NCBI RefSeq assembly: GCF_900170035.1
Contig: NZ_LT828545.1
Coordinates: 208,965 to 249,135, forward strand
Direction of reading: 5' to 3'
Source of the DNA: Desulfamplus magnetovallimortis
GTDB taxonomy: Bacteria; Desulfobacterota; Desulfobacteria; Desulfobacterales; Desulfobacteraceae
Length of the DNA stretch: 40,171 bases
The position numbers were made by a program, and so were the translations under genes. The first letter of the stretch is position 1; every line of letters starts with the position of its first letter. Under the pieces are notes generated by a model. It searched no databases. It saw nothing but the letters and a program-made list of their open reading frames with translations, and had not been told where the DNA came from. Shown one piece after another: positions 22,952-32,401 of this stretch.

Positions 22952-24445
22952 TTATGCTCCCTCTTCAATGATTCTTTTAAGTATCATAAACTGGTTTTCC
23001 AGCTCAGAGATTAGTTGTATCAGTGTTCTTAAATCCTTATTTTTGCCTGCTTTTTCCATTTCCCAGGCTGTTTGCTGCATTTTTTCACTGCTTACGTTTG
23101 CGGCTGCACCTTTTATTCTGTGAGCAAGTTTTATTGCATTGTCAATATCTTTCTTCTCTATGAAATTGCGAAGCTCCTTTATATCACAGGGAGTTTTTTC
23201 AAGAAACAGGGTACTTACAGATAGTCCAAGCTCTTCATCTCCATCCATCAGTTCCAGAAATTTTTGTCTGTCAAATATGGCCGGATGCTCTGTTTTGGTT
23301 GTTTTGTCTGTTTGTGTTTTTTTTTCATTCGTTACTTCATTTGAGTTGAATTTTGCAGATTTATCTTTGTCTTGGTGGGGAAAAAATTGGTTGGCAGGTT
23401 TTGATATGGTATCTTTGTGACCAGCCCATTTTGTAATTGCAGCCATGAGAAGTTTGGGGTTAACAGGTTTGGTGAGGTAATCGTCCATTCCTGCTTCAAG
23501 GCATTTTTCACGGTCGCCTTTCATTGCATGTGCGGTCAGGGCAATAATGGGGAGATTGTGGTTTTGGACATTTGATTCAGGGTTGCGTATAAGTCTTGTG
23601 GCTTCAAGGCCATCCATTTTAGGCATCTGCACATCCATGATGACAATATCCCATAAATGTTTCTCCATAAGAGTTATTGCCTCCAGGCCGTTGAATGCTG
23701 TGGTTGCTGACAGGCCAAAATGGTTGAGAATTCCCATGACAACCATCTGGTTGGTAGGGTTGTCTTCAACAAGTAGTATTTTGATATCAGGTCTTAAAAA
23801 TGCTTCGTTCTTCCTATTAGATAAACTCTTTTTGTCATAATGGCTTTGTGGGTTTCCCGAGTGATCGCCTATTGTTTTTTCTCTGTGTCGGGTTTCTGTT
23901 TTTTGGTTATCATAATATGTTATCTCTTTTATATGTTGAGCTTCAAGTTCTTTGGTCTCATGGAGTTCTGCTTTGCTTTTATATTGATTTTCCTGTTTTC
24001 CTGTGTCACTGGAGTGTGATTGATCGCTGTCCGGTTCGCTTGATGTCAGAATATCAAAAAGGATATTTTGCAAGTCATCCATGCTGACAGGTTTGGTAAT
24101 AGATGTATTAAAACCTGTTGCTTTGATGCGTGAAACAAGTTCTTCATCGTTCATGGAATCCTGTGGGAGCATCATTACAAGTTTTATTTGCTTGAGCCGT
24201 TTATCAGCTCTTATTGCACGCCCAAGAGATTCGCCATTCATACCTGGCAACTGCATATCAACAAAAACTATTGAAAAAGGAAGATTTTTTTCCTGGGCAC
24301 TATATACATTCTGGAGAGCTTTTGGGGCACTATCCACCTCTGTTACTTCTATTTGCCATTTTGCCAGTTGATCTGCAAGAATTTTTCTGTCTGTGGCAAT
24401 GGAATCAACAGCCAAAATTCGGATTTCACTGAAAAAAGTGTTCAA
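22952..24445 (-). CDS. Phosphorelay protein: receiver-receiver-HPt without kinase
   Basis: 497 residues from a TTG start at 24445, about 11 bases after AGGAG. The open frame extends upstream to 24568, but that part lies in A/B repeat elements and is not coding. Order: receiver 1 (~8-135, acceptor D63 in VFVDMQLPGMNG, acidic pair reduced to D14-S15), a polar linker, receiver 2 (~225-345, KILLVEDNPTNQ, acceptor in IVIMDVQMPKMDG, lysine in DYLTKPVNP), a second linker, and an HPt domain with LAHRIKGAAANV (H442). This is the C-terminal half of a typical hybrid kinase without its sensor and kinase. It could be the HPt source for the hybrid kinase at 27059, which has two receivers and no HPt. Confidence 0.88.
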   Translation of the reverse strand: MNTFFSEIRILAVDSIATDRKILADQLAKWQIEVTEVDSAPKALQNVYSAQEKNLPFSIVFVDMQLPGMNGESLGRAIRADKRLKQIKLVMMLPQDSMNDEELVSRIKATGFNTSITKPVSMDDLQNILFDILTSSEPDSDQSHSSDTGKQENQYKSKAELHETKELEAQHIKEITYYDNQKTETRHREKTIGDHSGNPQSHYDKKSLSNRKNEAFLRPDIKILLVEDNPTNQMVVMGILNHFGLSATTAFNGLEAITLMEKHLWDIVIMDVQMPKMDGLEATRLIRNPESNVQNHNLPIIALTAHAMKGDREKCLEAGMDDYLTKPVNPKLLMAAITKWAGHKDTISKPANQFFPHQDKDKSAKFNSNEVTNEKKTQTDKTTKTEHPAIFDRQKFLELMDGDEELGLSVSTLFLEKTPCDIKELRNFIEKKDIDNAIKLAHRIKGAAANVSSEKMQQTAWEMEKAGKNKDLRTLIQLISELENQFMILKRIIEEGA

Positions 24446-24480
24446 TGCCAGAAATTCTCCTTTGATTCTATGTGGTCTTG

Positions 24481-24634
24481 AATAACGGCCATGGCAGATC
24501 CATCTGCCACAACGAAGCATGAAAGTCCTATAGCTCCTTAAAAGACGGGGCTTTCTTATAACGTACATGGCTGATCACCGCCACAATCGAAGAGATGAAA
24601 ATCGTTTTAAAACAGCCTGTTACAGAGACTTTCA
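24481..24634 (-). repeat. Tandem type A-type B two-hairpin elements
   Basis: Read on the minus strand: type A (24634-24557, 78 bases) directly 3' of TTATA, ending GTACGTTATA, then type B (24556-24481) ending GGCCGTTATT. Same A-then-B order as at 39904-40061. It lies just upstream of the receiver-receiver-HPt start and may carry or displace its promoter. Confidence 0.85.
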
Positions 24635-24644
24635 TATAAAACTT

Positions 24645-24674
24645 ATGAAAAGGCAATAATATGTCTATTTTGAG
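24645..24674 (+). repeat. Fragment of family 2 MITE right end
   Basis: GAAAAGGCAATAATATGTCT followed by ATTTTGAG matches the right terminus of the family 2 MITEs (AAAAAGCAATAAGATGTCGA, then TTTTGAG). The rest of the element is absent. The remaining gap to 24872 is AT-rich with no clear signal. Confidence 0.6.
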
Positions 24675-24872
24675 TATAAACACATTTGGGAGACTGCCGA
24701 ATTTGGCAGTGATAGTTTAACAAAAAAAATTGGCACAGGCATTACAGTTATGATCAATCCGTTAAATATATCAATATATCCCTTGTTTTCAAGAAATATC
24801 TGCTCTATATCTATAGTACTTCAGATAATTTTTTTTACGTCTAACAGAACACATTTTTAAAGGATGCTCATT

Positions 24873-24947
24873 ATGACTGAAAAACAAATAGAAGTGTATA
24901 TAAAAGAAAACAAAAAAATAAAAACAGTAATTTTATGCCCATGGTAA
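24873..24947 (+). CDS. 24-codon ORF overlapping the start of the double binding protein
   Basis: ATG 24873 has the only good ribosome binding site in the area (AAGGA nine bases upstream). It encodes MTEKQIEVYIKENKKIKTVI and LCPW, lysine-rich, and ends inside the first codons of the next gene. Either a leader peptide giving coupled translation, or the true n-region of the binding protein signal peptide separated by a one-base deletion. Joining the frames would give a normal basic n-region before the hydrophobic core. Confidence 0.4.
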   Translation: MTEKQIEVYIKENKKIKTVILCPW

Positions 24948-26716
24948 TATTTTTTCTTTTTTGGGCGATGATCATTTGCCCTGTAGTTGTTTTTGCAGGT
25001 AGTGATGTGGGGAACGCTTCTGTGAAAACCGCCAACTCGGATTCCAAGGCTGGGCAAAAGGTGGCTCTGGTCATGAAAGCTCTATCAAATCCTTTTTTTG
25101 CAAAAATGGAAAAGGGTGCTAAGGATTATGCCCATAAAAATGGTATTCATCTTGAAGTGTTCGGAGTTGAAAGGGAAACTGATGTCCAGGAACAGATCAC
25201 AATTGTGAAACGTCTGATCCAGCAGAAGTACCCTGCAATTGTAATTGCACCTGCTGATTCAAAACGTCTTGTTCCTGTTGTCAGGGAGGCAGTGGATAAA
25301 AATATTGTAATTATCAATATTGATAATGCCCTTGATAAAAATACCCTTGGTGAAGCAGGAATAAAGGTTCCTTTTGTGGGATCTGATAACTTTTTAGGTT
25401 CACGAATGACAGGCGATTACGTGCGAAGCAAGCTGCCCAAAGGGGGTAACGTACTTTATATTGAGGGTATCCGTGGGAATGAGAATGCCGATTTGAGGAG
25501 GGATGGTTTTCTTGCAGGTATCTCTTCTGCACCATTCAAAATTCTGGGCACTATTTCCGCCAACTGGCATGCAGATGAGGCTATGAATCAGGTTGCGGAC
25601 TTTCTTTCACGCACAAAAGAGTCAGTGGATGTGATTGCCTGTGCCAACGATGTTATGGCACTTGGGGCACTTCAGGCCATTAATGCTTTTATGGAAGGAG
25701 AAAAACGTCCACTTGTTACAGGCTATGACAATATCCCTGAAGTTCGTTCGGAACTTTTTAACGGCAACATACAGGCAACCATTGAGCAGCATCCAGAGAT
25801 GATGGGGGCTTATGGTTTAAAGCTTGCTGTTCAGTCGCTTAAGGGGGAAACTGTTCCAGTCTATGAGCCAACCCCCCTTGATCTTGTCTCTTTTGATACT
25901 TTCGGAAAGAAGGTCATGTTAAGTGTCTCCAATCTTGAAAATCCTTTTTTTACAACAATGGTTGATGGAGCAAGGGAGGCGGCAGAGCTGCATGGCATGA
26001 CCATTGAGGTTGTGGATGCAAAAAATGATAATGCACGACAGCTTGAGGATATTTCGACATATCTGGAGCAGGGAATGGATCTTTTTATTGTGAATCCAAC
26101 AGACAGTGTTGCAAGCGGTCCCGGCATTGAACTTGCTAACAGTGTTGGAGTACCTGTGATAACAGTTGATCGGCATTCCATTGATGGAACGGTTGCTGCA
26201 CACATTGCCTCTGATAACAGTCAGGGCGGCCGTATGGCTGCTCAATATATCCATGAGAATTTTCCTGATGGATGCAAAATACTTGAAATTCAGGGGATAC
26301 TTGGTACATCTGCTGCACATGAACGGGGAACCGGATTTAATGATTACTTCAGGGAGTATAAAGGATTTGATATTGAAAGGGTAACCGCAGATTTTGATGG
26401 AGAAAAGGCAAAAAAAACAGTGAGAGAGATGCTTGGTCAAGGACGGCTCTATGATGCTGTTTTTGCTCACAATGATGAGATGATTTTTGGTGCCCTGACA
26501 GCTTTTCAGGAATCAGGAGTTGCGGCTCTGCCAATTTTGGTTGGCTTTGATGCAATTGATAAGGTTGTTGATGCTGTAAAGAAAGATGTAATAAGTGCAA
26601 CCATTGCCCAGAAACCCTATGTGATGGGAGGAATGGCCATTGGAGTTGCCGCCGATTTATTGAGAAACATGGACGTTAAGAGTGAAATAAGGGTTGGACT
26701 TCAGTTGATAAATTGA
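24935..26716 (+). CDS. Periplasmic sugar-binding-type protein with two fused RbsB-like domains
   Basis: 593 residues: signal peptide (MPMVIFFLFWAMIICPVVVF-A, no basic residue before the core), then two complete Peripla_BP_4/RbsB-like domains. Domain 1 (~40-305): KVALVMKALSNPFFAKMEKG, LRRDGF, CANDVMALGAL, GYDNIPEV, ATIEQHPEMMG. Domain 2 (~312-590): KVMLSVSNLENPFFTTMVDG, AAHERGTGF, AHNDEMIFGAL, VGFDAIDKV, ATIAQKPYVMGG. Both keep the Arg, Asn-Asp and Asp positions that bind pyranoses in this family. No ABC permease or ATPase for sugars is nearby, but a hybrid histidine kinase follows 342 bases later, so a sensory role like TorT with TorS or LuxP with LuxQ is more likely than transport. The start is uncertain, see the overlapping 24-codon ORF. 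Confidence 0.85.
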   Translation: MPMVIFFLFWAMIICPVVVFAGSDVGNASVKTANSDSKAGQKVALVMKALSNPFFAKMEKGAKDYAHKNGIHLEVFGVERETDVQEQITIVKRLIQQKYPAIVIAPADSKRLVPVVREAVDKNIVIINIDNALDKNTLGEAGIKVPFVGSDNFLGSRMTGDYVRSKLPKGGNVLYIEGIRGNENADLRRDGFLAGISSAPFKILGTISANWHADEAMNQVADFLSRTKESVDVIACANDVMALGALQAINAFMEGEKRPLVTGYDNIPEVRSELFNGNIQATIEQHPEMMGAYGLKLAVQSLKGETVPVYEPTPLDLVSFDTFGKKVMLSVSNLENPFFTTMVDGAREAAELHGMTIEVVDAKNDNARQLEDISTYLEQGMDLFIVNPTDSVASGPGIELANSVGVPVITVDRHSIDGTVAAHIASDNSQGGRMAAQYIHENFPDGCKILEIQGILGTSAAHERGTGFNDYFREYKGFDIERVTADFDGEKAKKTVREMLGQGRLYDAVFAHNDEMIFGALTAFQESGVAALPILVGFDAIDKVVDAVKKDVISATIAQKPYVMGGMAIGVAADLLRNMDVKSEIRVGLQLIN

Positions 26717-26743
26717 GCCTATTATTTGGGGTGTGTCATTTGC

Positions 26744-26917
26744 TCAAAGTGGACACCTATGATCTTGTAAGCCTTGTCAACACTGGCTGAATCAGGATTC
26801 CCAAGATTAACAAAGATAAGGCAGGATTATCTATCCTGAGCATCCTATCCATCCTGGTTATCCTGGTTCAGACAACTGCAATAACTTCTGAAAAAGCAAT
26901 AAGATGTCGATTTTGAG
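26744..26917 (+). mobile_element. TCAAAATCGAC-type MITE (family 2)
   Basis: Left end TCAAAGTGGACACCTATGAT slightly diverged, right end ATAAGATGTCGATTTTGAG intact. About 90% similar by eye to 32221-32393. Flanks CATTTGC (26737-26743) and CATTTGG (26918-26924) agree at 6 of 7 bases. Confidence 0.8.
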
Positions 26918-26948
26918 CATTTGGTTGAAATCTCCAATTGCATTTATA

Positions 26949-27024
26949 AGAAAGTCCCCGTCTTTTAAGGTTCTAAGGACTTTCATGCTTCGTTGTGGCA
27001 GGTGTGTCTGCCATGGCCGTTATA
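26949..27024 (+). repeat. Type B two-hairpin element
   Basis: 76 bases directly 3' of TTATA (26944-26948): AGAAAGTCCCCG ... AAGGACTTTCATGCTTCGTT, then GTGGCAG ... CTGCCATGGCCGTTATA. The open frame of the downstream kinase runs back into it, but coding starts after it. Confidence 0.85.
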
Positions 27025-27058
27025 TAGAGTATTATATGCACATGATAAAGATATATTT

Positions 27059-29902
27059 ATGAAGAAAAGTATTAAAAAACGATTCTATTTTATAGTTGGA
27101 GTTACATTAACACTGGGCAGTGTTTTGATAGCCTATATGCTTGTACTCAGCCAGCACATGAACGATCAGATAAACATTGTTCTTCATACAGTGGAGATAG
27201 AGAGAAAAATTTCAGGTGTTGTGGAGCAGTTTCAGCACGCCCGTTATCTCCAGAGTAATATTTTATCGTCAGGTCTTATAAGTGCCGAGGATGAAATTGC
27301 ATATGATAACAGGCTTACAAGTATGCATGATATATTACTTTCAATTGATTTGGCTTTCCTTGAAAAAGATTTTGATTCTTTCGTCTTCAAGGTGAAGCAA
27401 AATATAAAAAGAAGCAGAGAGCTCTTTGCCGAACTTGTTCAGCTAAAGACAAAAGAGAGGCTCAATAGAACAGAAATTGATGCAACATATAAAAATATAG
27501 TATCAAGTGTTCTTATGCAGTCGGATATTTATCTTATACGCCAGTTGTTCAATATTGCCCGATTTCAGAACGACTACTTTATTTTTAAGAATGAATCAAA
27601 ACTTAAGGCTATTAAGATAGTGGCCACTGCTTTCAAAAGAAAGGTGGAGTCAAGGGAGATTGTAAAGGGACGCATCACATCAATTATTGATAACTATATT
27701 GCCCTGATAGAGACTGATTTTTCAATATACCACAGGGCACATAAACTTGACGGGCAGTTTGAGGATGTTAGCCAGGAGTTGAGAAATACACTTGACATCA
27801 TTACAACAATGACAAGAGATATTGCCCATTCTACAAATCAAAATGCACGTTCCATGCTGCGAAATATAAAATTTTCAATGCTGATGGTTTCAACAGTATT
27901 ACTTACATCGCTTCTGTTTTTGATGTGGATGCTTAACAAGAGGGTTATACAGCCTGTATATGCTTTGTCGGATCTTGCACAGACAGTTGAGCAGGGTGAC
28001 ATGGATGCCCGATGCAATGCAACAGGTGAAGATGAGCTGGCACGTCTTGGCGGGCTTATAAACCAGATGCTGGATACACTTAAACTTCGTAATCAGGAGC
28101 TGCTCTCCTTTCAGCGTAATCTTGAGGCAAAGGTGGAGAGCCGTACAAGTGAACTTCATGCAGCCATGGAAAAGGCACAGGCCTATGCAGAACAGGCAGA
28201 TGCTGCAAGTCAGGCAAAAAGCCAGTTTCTGGCAAATATGTCCCATGAGATACGGACTCCGATGAACGGAGTTATTGGAATGACCGGCCTGCTTCTTGAG
28301 ACCGAGCTTGACAGTGAGCAGAGGCGCTATGCAGAAGCAGTAGATGTAAGCGGTAAAGTCCTGCTTGATCTTATTAATGATATCCTGGATTTTTCCAAGA
28401 TTGAGGCAGGAAAACTTGAGCTTGCTCCCTCGGATTTCAATTTGCAGGAGATGATGGATGACTTTGCAAGCATGATGGCATCAAGGGTTGCCGACAAAAA
28501 TATTGAGTTTATCTGTGATGAGTTGCCCGATGTTCCATTGTTTTTAAATGGGGATGCTCCACGTCTGCGTCAGATTTTGATCAATCTTGTTGGTAACTCT
28601 TTTAAATTTACAGAAAGTGGTGAAATTGTTGTACAGGTATCCCTTGAAAAGGATTTTGCAATGGAGGATATCGGTGATAAGCGGGTAGAGCTTCACTTTG
28701 CAGTAAGGGATACTGGTATAGGCATTCCTGAAGACAAACAGGCGATGCTGTTTGAAAGTTTTACACAGGTGGATGCCTCAATTACAAGGCAGTATGGTGG
28801 TACAGGTCTTGGGCTTGCCATAAGCCGTCAGCTTGTAAACATGATGGGTGGCGAGATAGGTGTAAAAAGTGGAAATGGCAGAGGCTCCGAGTTTTGGTTT
28901 ACAGTGATCCTTTCAAAGCAGTCAGCAAATATGGACTTGGAGAGAGGTTCTGAAAATCAACCTCACAATTCTGGCTACTTTAATAACATCCATTCTGTAA
29001 GCCCGTTAAATCTGAATTTGATGCAAAAGGATATTTTTTTGCAGAAGCTTCTTTTTTTGATAAATTCCCGTGTGCTTGTTGTTGATGACAATGAAACAAG
29101 TATGGAAATTATTTTGCGTCATTTAAAAACCCTTAAAATGCGTCCTGAAGGTGTGCTTGATGGAGCCGCTTGTCTTTCGCGTCTTTATGCAACAATGACA
29201 ACCTCTGATCCTTTCAGGATTGTTTTGATAGACTCACGAATGCCGGGTATGGATGGCGAAGCCATATGCCGTGCAATTAGAGCTGATAGCCTTATGGATA
29301 ATGTTTTTCTGGTGATGATGAGTTTCCCCGGTAATCAAAATAATATACAGAGTTTGAAAGATGCTGGGGTTTCGGCTTTTCTGCAAAAACCTGTAAGGTT
29401 GTCGGCAATGGTTGATGCTTTTGTCGGGCTTTCACAACGAGAGGTGCCCATTTTTGATGAAACAACTGCGTCGTCCATGGATTTCATTTTTAAGAATGGG
29501 GTTAATGTTCGTATTCTTCTTGTGGAAGATAATCTGGTAAATCAGAAGGTTGCCACTGAAGTTATCAAAAAAATGGGACTCTCTGTGGATATTGCATTTA
29601 ACGGTATTGAGGCAGTTGATGCTGTCAGGGATAGTCGTTATGACTTGGTTCTTATGGATATGCAGATGCCGGAAATGGATGGACTTGAAGCCACAAGGCG
29701 CATCAGACAGCTTGGAGCTGGCAATTCAAGTATAGTTGATTCCGAAAAGGACTATTTTCTATCTTTGCCGATCATTGCCATGACAGCAAATTTTATGTCA
29801 GATGATCGGGAACGCTGCCTAAAAGCCGGCATGAATGACTATATATCCAAGCCTGTTATGCCAAGGATATTGGTTGAGGTGATAAACAAATGGATCTCTT
29901 AG
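27059..29902 (+). CDS. Hybrid histidine kinase, TorS-like, with two receivers and no HPt
   Basis: 947 residues from ATG 27059 ([14 protein letters not shown]); the frame upstream to 26993 lies in a repeat. TM1 ~12-30, a ~255-residue all-helical periplasmic sensor, TM2 ~283-302, HAMP ~303-355, coiled coil, HisKA with H396 ([12 protein letters not shown]), HATPase (N-box [30 protein letters not shown]), receiver 1 with D725 ([12 protein letters not shown]) and receiver 2 with D867 ([13 protein letters not shown]) ending in DYISKPVMP. Phosphate flow beyond receiver 2 needs an external HPt; the nearest is the 22952-24445 protein. The long helical sensor resembles TorS-type domains that read a periplasmic binding protein, here probably the double-domain protein upstream. 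It overlaps the next gene by 13 bases. Confidence 0.92.
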   Translation: MKKSIKKRFYFIVGVTLTLGSVLIAYMLVLSQHMNDQINIVLHTVEIERKISGVVEQFQHARYLQSNILSSGLISAEDEIAYDNRLTSMHDILLSIDLAFLEKDFDSFVFKVKQNIKRSRELFAELVQLKTKERLNRTEIDATYKNIVSSVLMQSDIYLIRQLFNIARFQNDYFIFKNESKLKAIKIVATAFKRKVESREIVKGRITSIIDNYIALIETDFSIYHRAHKLDGQFEDVSQELRNTLDIITTMTRDIAHSTNQNARSMLRNIKFSMLMVSTVLLTSLLFLMWMLNKRVIQPVYALSDLAQTVEQGDMDARCNATGEDELARLGGLINQMLDTLKLRNQELLSFQRNLEAKVESRTSELHAAMEKAQAYAEQADAASQAKSQFLANMSHEIRTPMNGVIGMTGLLLETELDSEQRRYAEAVDVSGKVLLDLINDILDFSKIEAGKLELAPSDFNLQEMMDDFASMMASRVADKNIEFICDELPDVPLFLNGDAPRLRQILINLVGNSFKFTESGEIVVQVSLEKDFAMEDIGDKRVELHFAVRDTGIGIPEDKQAMLFESFTQVDASITRQYGGTGLGLAISRQLVNMMGGEIGVKSGNGRGSEFWFTVILSKQSANMDLERGSENQPHNSGYFNNIHSVSPLNLNLMQKDIFLQKLLFLINSRVLVVDDNETSMEIILRHLKTLKMRPEGVLDGAACLSRLYATMTTSDPFRIVLIDSRMPGMDGEAICRAIRADSLMDNVFLVMMSFPGNQNNIQSLKDAGVSAFLQKPVRLSAMVDAFVGLSQREVPIFDETTASSMDFIFKNGVNVRILLVEDNLVNQKVATEVIKKMGLSVDIAFNGIEAVDAVRDSRYDLVLMDMQMPEMDGLEATRRIRQLGAGNSSIVDSEKDYFLSLPIIAMTANFMSDDRERCLKAGMNDYISKPVMPRILVEVINKWIS

Positions 29903-31401
29903 GAATAAGTATTAAGACAATGTATTTCTCGGGAATGACCCTTAGACTTTTTAAGTTGCTGCGGGTTTTACTCAGCTTTTTGTGGGTTTTCATATATGTG
30001 GTAATAATTTCAGCAGAAACCGCAGATGCCATATCCATATCAAAGGAGAAGGAAATTGCCGATGAGTTTATGGAAACAATTAAAAAGCAGGGCAAAATAA
30101 TCAATGATCCCATATCTTCTGCTCTTGTTTCAGGAATCGGAAAAACCATTGTCAGCAATCTTCCACCCCAGCCCTTTGCGTACTCATTCTATATAATGGA
30201 TGAAGAGCAGTTCAATGCCTTTGCCGGGCCAGGATCCAATATTTTCATCAACCGTGGTCTTATCACATCCCTTGATACTGTGGATGAACTTGCCGGAATA
30301 ATCGGCCATGAGATTGCACATTCATCCTGTCGCCACATATCCGATATGATTGATCAGTCAAGGGTTATGAGTATCGGAACCCTTGCCGGTGTGCTTGCTG
30401 GTGTGCTTGTAGGTGCGTCAGCAGGAGGCGGCACCGATCTTGGACAGGCTGTGGCAATAGGTTCAATGGCTGCGGGTCAGACCATGATGCTCTCTTACAG
30501 CCGTGAACATGAAAGTGAAGCAGATCAAAAGGGGCTTGCTTATATTGCTGCATCAAACTTTAATCCCATGGGGCTTCTTACAGGTCTTGAGAAGATAAGA
30601 AACAGGGATTGGTATGGCAGCGAGCATGTCCCTGACTACCTTAAAACACATCCTGGTACAACGGAACGAATTGTTAATATTCAATCCTGGCTTGAAAGGA
30701 ATTCAGCCCCCAATGAAAACGCCATTTCTCCTGTTAACTCTTTCCGTTTTGAGATGGTAAAGTCTCGACTTGCAGCAATTTATGGGGATGAGTATGAGAT
30801 GGAAAATAGATTTTTAGGAATCCTTGAAAAGAATCCGGAAAGTGCTCCTGCACATTATGGAATGGCACTTCTGATGGAGAGGAAAAACAGGGTGACAGAA
30901 TCCCTTGAACACCTAAGGCATGCACTTTCCCAAAGGCCATTTGACCCTTTGATCCTGCTTGAGACAGGCAAGGTTAATATCCTTTCAGGCAATGCAGAAA
31001 AAGCTCTCCAGGTGGTGCAAGGACTTGAAAATATCTCTGAAATTGAGATGGATGTCTGGTATGTGAAATCTGAAGCACAATTGCTTCTTGGCAATTTTTC
31101 GGTGGCTGAAAAGGGTTTTGAAAAGGTTATTGCAAATGGTTCGCACCGCTTTCCAAAGGCATATTACCATATGGCCCTTATAAAGGATAAAAAAGATGCG
31201 GGTCCAGGCAAGAGTGATTCTATCTCTGAAACCCCTGCAATTTCTCATTATTTTCTTGGTCTATACTATTATGAGATGAAAAATATGAAAAATGCCAGGT
31301 TTCATCTGGAAAAAAGTATTGAAAATCTTGATGATAAAGAAAAACGATCAGAAGCTGAAAAAATACTTGGAAAGATCATAAAGCAGAAAAAAGAGGGATG
31401 A
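29890..31401 (+). CDS. M48-family metalloprotease with TPR domain (BepA-like)
   Basis: 503 residues. Start 29890 has GAGGTGAT six bases upstream and overlaps the kinase end. A hydrophobic N-terminal signal or anchor ([14 protein letters not shown]) implies periplasmic location. Peptidase M48 core: [18 protein letters not shown], zinc motif HEIAH (140-144) and third ligand in the HESEAD helix (E208 onward), then the [10 protein letters not shown] motif. Residues ~290-500 are TPR-type repeats ([29 protein letters not shown]-like, [10 protein letters not shown]-like). BepA-type proteins chaperone or degrade outer-membrane proteins such as LptD. Overlap suggests cotranscription with the sensor kinase, possibly an envelope link, but this is inference. 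Confidence 0.9.
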   Translation: MDLLGISIKTMYFSGMTLRLFKLLRVLLSFLWVFIYVVIISAETADAISISKEKEIADEFMETIKKQGKIINDPISSALVSGIGKTIVSNLPPQPFAYSFYIMDEEQFNAFAGPGSNIFINRGLITSLDTVDELAGIIGHEIAHSSCRHISDMIDQSRVMSIGTLAGVLAGVLVGASAGGGTDLGQAVAIGSMAAGQTMMLSYSREHESEADQKGLAYIAASNFNPMGLLTGLEKIRNRDWYGSEHVPDYLKTHPGTTERIVNIQSWLERNSAPNENAISPVNSFRFEMVKSRLAAIYGDEYEMENRFLGILEKNPESAPAHYGMALLMERKNRVTESLEHLRHALSQRPFDPLILLETGKVNILSGNAEKALQVVQGLENISEIEMDVWYVKSEAQLLLGNFSVAEKGFEKVIANGSHRFPKAYYHMALIKDKKDAGPGKSDSISETPAISHYFLGLYYYEMKNMKNARFHLEKSIENLDDKEKRSEAEKILGKIIKQKKEG

Positions 31402-31516
31402 GAAGGGCTAATAACTTTATTAGAGAATTAGCATAATATATTGATATATAAAAACTTTAATACATGATTGTGCTCTCTTCGCAATCATGAGTGGTTATTA
31501 GAGAGTCTCTTGTTTA

Positions 31517-31655
31517 CCGTGAAAATGACTATCATTTTTATATTTGGGGGTGATTGATACGCAAGTTTACTGTGAAATTACCCCCTATTATTTTCATAAT
31601 CGGGGGCGGCAGTAGAGAGACAAGGCATGCCTTGTATCTACTGAATGAGGGTTTA
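31517..31655 (+). repeat. Two type C-like elements in tandem
   Basis: After TTTA (31513-31516), a 53-base unit CCGTGAAAATGACTATC ... GATACGCAAGTTTA is nearly identical to the insertion at 37282. It is followed by a longer unit CTGTGAAATTACCCCC ... GAGGGTTTA (31570-31655) with a GACAAGGCATGCCTTG hairpin. They fill the gap between the protease gene and hicB. Confidence 0.6.
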
Positions 31656-31697
31656 TTTTGTCTGATGAAGCGTAATTGAGTTTGCGCAGGAGGATAT

Positions 31698-31940
31698 ATG
31701 ATACTTGATTATATCAATGAAGCCATGCATACTGCCATATATGAAGTTCTGGAGGATGATGGCTCTTTTTACGGAGAAATTCCTTCATGTCGAGGTGTAT
31801 ATGCCAATGCTTTGTCGCTTGAATCATGTCGCAACGAACTTGCCGGGGTTCTTGAGGAGTGGCTACTTATTCGTATTTACCGCAATTTGCCCATTCCCGA
31901 AATTAACGGAGTCACAGTTGAAATAAAGGCGGTCGCCTGA
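31698..31940 (+). CDS. hicB: HicB-family antitoxin
   Basis: 80-residue antitoxin of a HicBA pair. The HicB fold is seen in AIYEVLEDDGSFYGEIPSCR, GVYANALSLESCRNELAGVL and EEWLLIRIYRNLPIPEING. There is no C-terminal DNA-binding extension, so autoregulation would need the complex. AGGAGG four bases before the ATG is a strong ribosome binding site. The TGA overlaps the hicA ATG by one base. It is intact, unlike the two other TA-like loci of the window. Confidence 0.88.
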   Translation: MILDYINEAMHTAIYEVLEDDGSFYGEIPSCRGVYANALSLESCRNELAGVLEEWLLIRIYRNLPIPEINGVTVEIKAVA

Positions 31941-32164
31941 TGGCTCCGGCATTTGGACCAATAAATCAAAGAGAACTCGTGAGGTGCATGAGACTACTTG
32001 GATTTGAAGGTCCTTTTTCCGGTGGTAAGCACCCTTTCATGATCAAGGGGGATTTGACGGTTACAATACCTAATCCACATCGTGGAGATATCGGAAGATC
32101 TTTGTTGTCAAGAATTCTTCGTCAGGCAGATATTGCACGCGAAGATTGGGAATCAATAAGTTGA
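31940..32164 (+). CDS. hicA: HicA-family mRNA interferase toxin
   Basis: 74-residue HicA toxin with a double-stranded-RNA-binding-like fold that cleaves mRNA. The active-site histidine is in GPFSGGKHPFMIKGD and the family end is IPNPHRGDIGRSLLSRILRQ followed by a helix ending in W-x-S. Gene order is antitoxin first, the reverse of the classic hicAB operon but common. Neutralised by HicB from the coupled upstream gene. Confidence 0.9.
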   Translation: MAPAFGPINQRELVRCMRLLGFEGPFSGGKHPFMIKGDLTVTIPNPHRGDIGRSLLSRILRQADIAREDWESIS

Positions 32165-32220
32165 TTACTAAAGAATGACAGAACATGTATATTTTAAAAA
32201 TCTATTCTTTTCCTGTATAT

Positions 32221-32393
32221 TCAAAATCGACACCTATGATCTTGTAAGCCTTGTCAACACTGTCTGAATCAGGATTCCCAAGATTAACAAGATAAGGCAA
32301 GATTATCTATCCTGAGCATCCTATCCATCCTGGTTATCCTGGTTCAGACAACTGCAATAACTTCGGAAAAAGCAATAAGATGTCGATTTTGAG
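32221..32393 (+). mobile_element. TCAAAATCGAC-ended MITE (family 2)
   Basis: Best preserved copy. Ends TCAAAATCGACACCTATGAT and ATAAGATGTCGATTTTGAG form a 12-bp terminal inverted repeat; the core contains TGTCTGAATCAGGATTCC and TGGTTCAGACA. Flanked by TGTATAT at 32214-32220 and 32394-32400. The right duplication ends one base before the EF-G stop codon (complement of 32402-32404). Confidence 0.88.
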
Positions 32394-32401
32394 TGTATAT
32401 G

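Larger units (their letters stand above)
26717..27058. other. Intergenic region with a family 2 MITE and a type B element
   Basis: 342 bases between the double binding protein and the hybrid kinase, filled by a MITE (26744-26917) and a type B element (26949-27024). Nothing else recognisable; the kinase start has only a weak AAAG upstream. Confidence 0.6.

Noticed and set aside
24446-24568. N-terminal 41 codons of the longest frame for the receiver-receiver-HPt gene
   Set aside because: Most of it lies in a type B repeat, and the start TTG 24445 with AGGAG upstream fits the receiver domain start.
24700-24870. Searched for a lost kinase fragment upstream of the A-B repeat pair
   Set aside because: No HisKA, HATPase or HAMP remnants in any frame between 24640 and 24870.
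25919-26470. 183-codon frame antisense to the double binding protein
   Set aside because: Sense strand coding is unambiguous (RbsB-like motifs), antisense product has no domain.
26993-27058. Upstream 22 codons of the kinase frame
   Set aside because: Begins inside a type B repeat; ATG 27059 gives a normal basic n-region before the first membrane helix.
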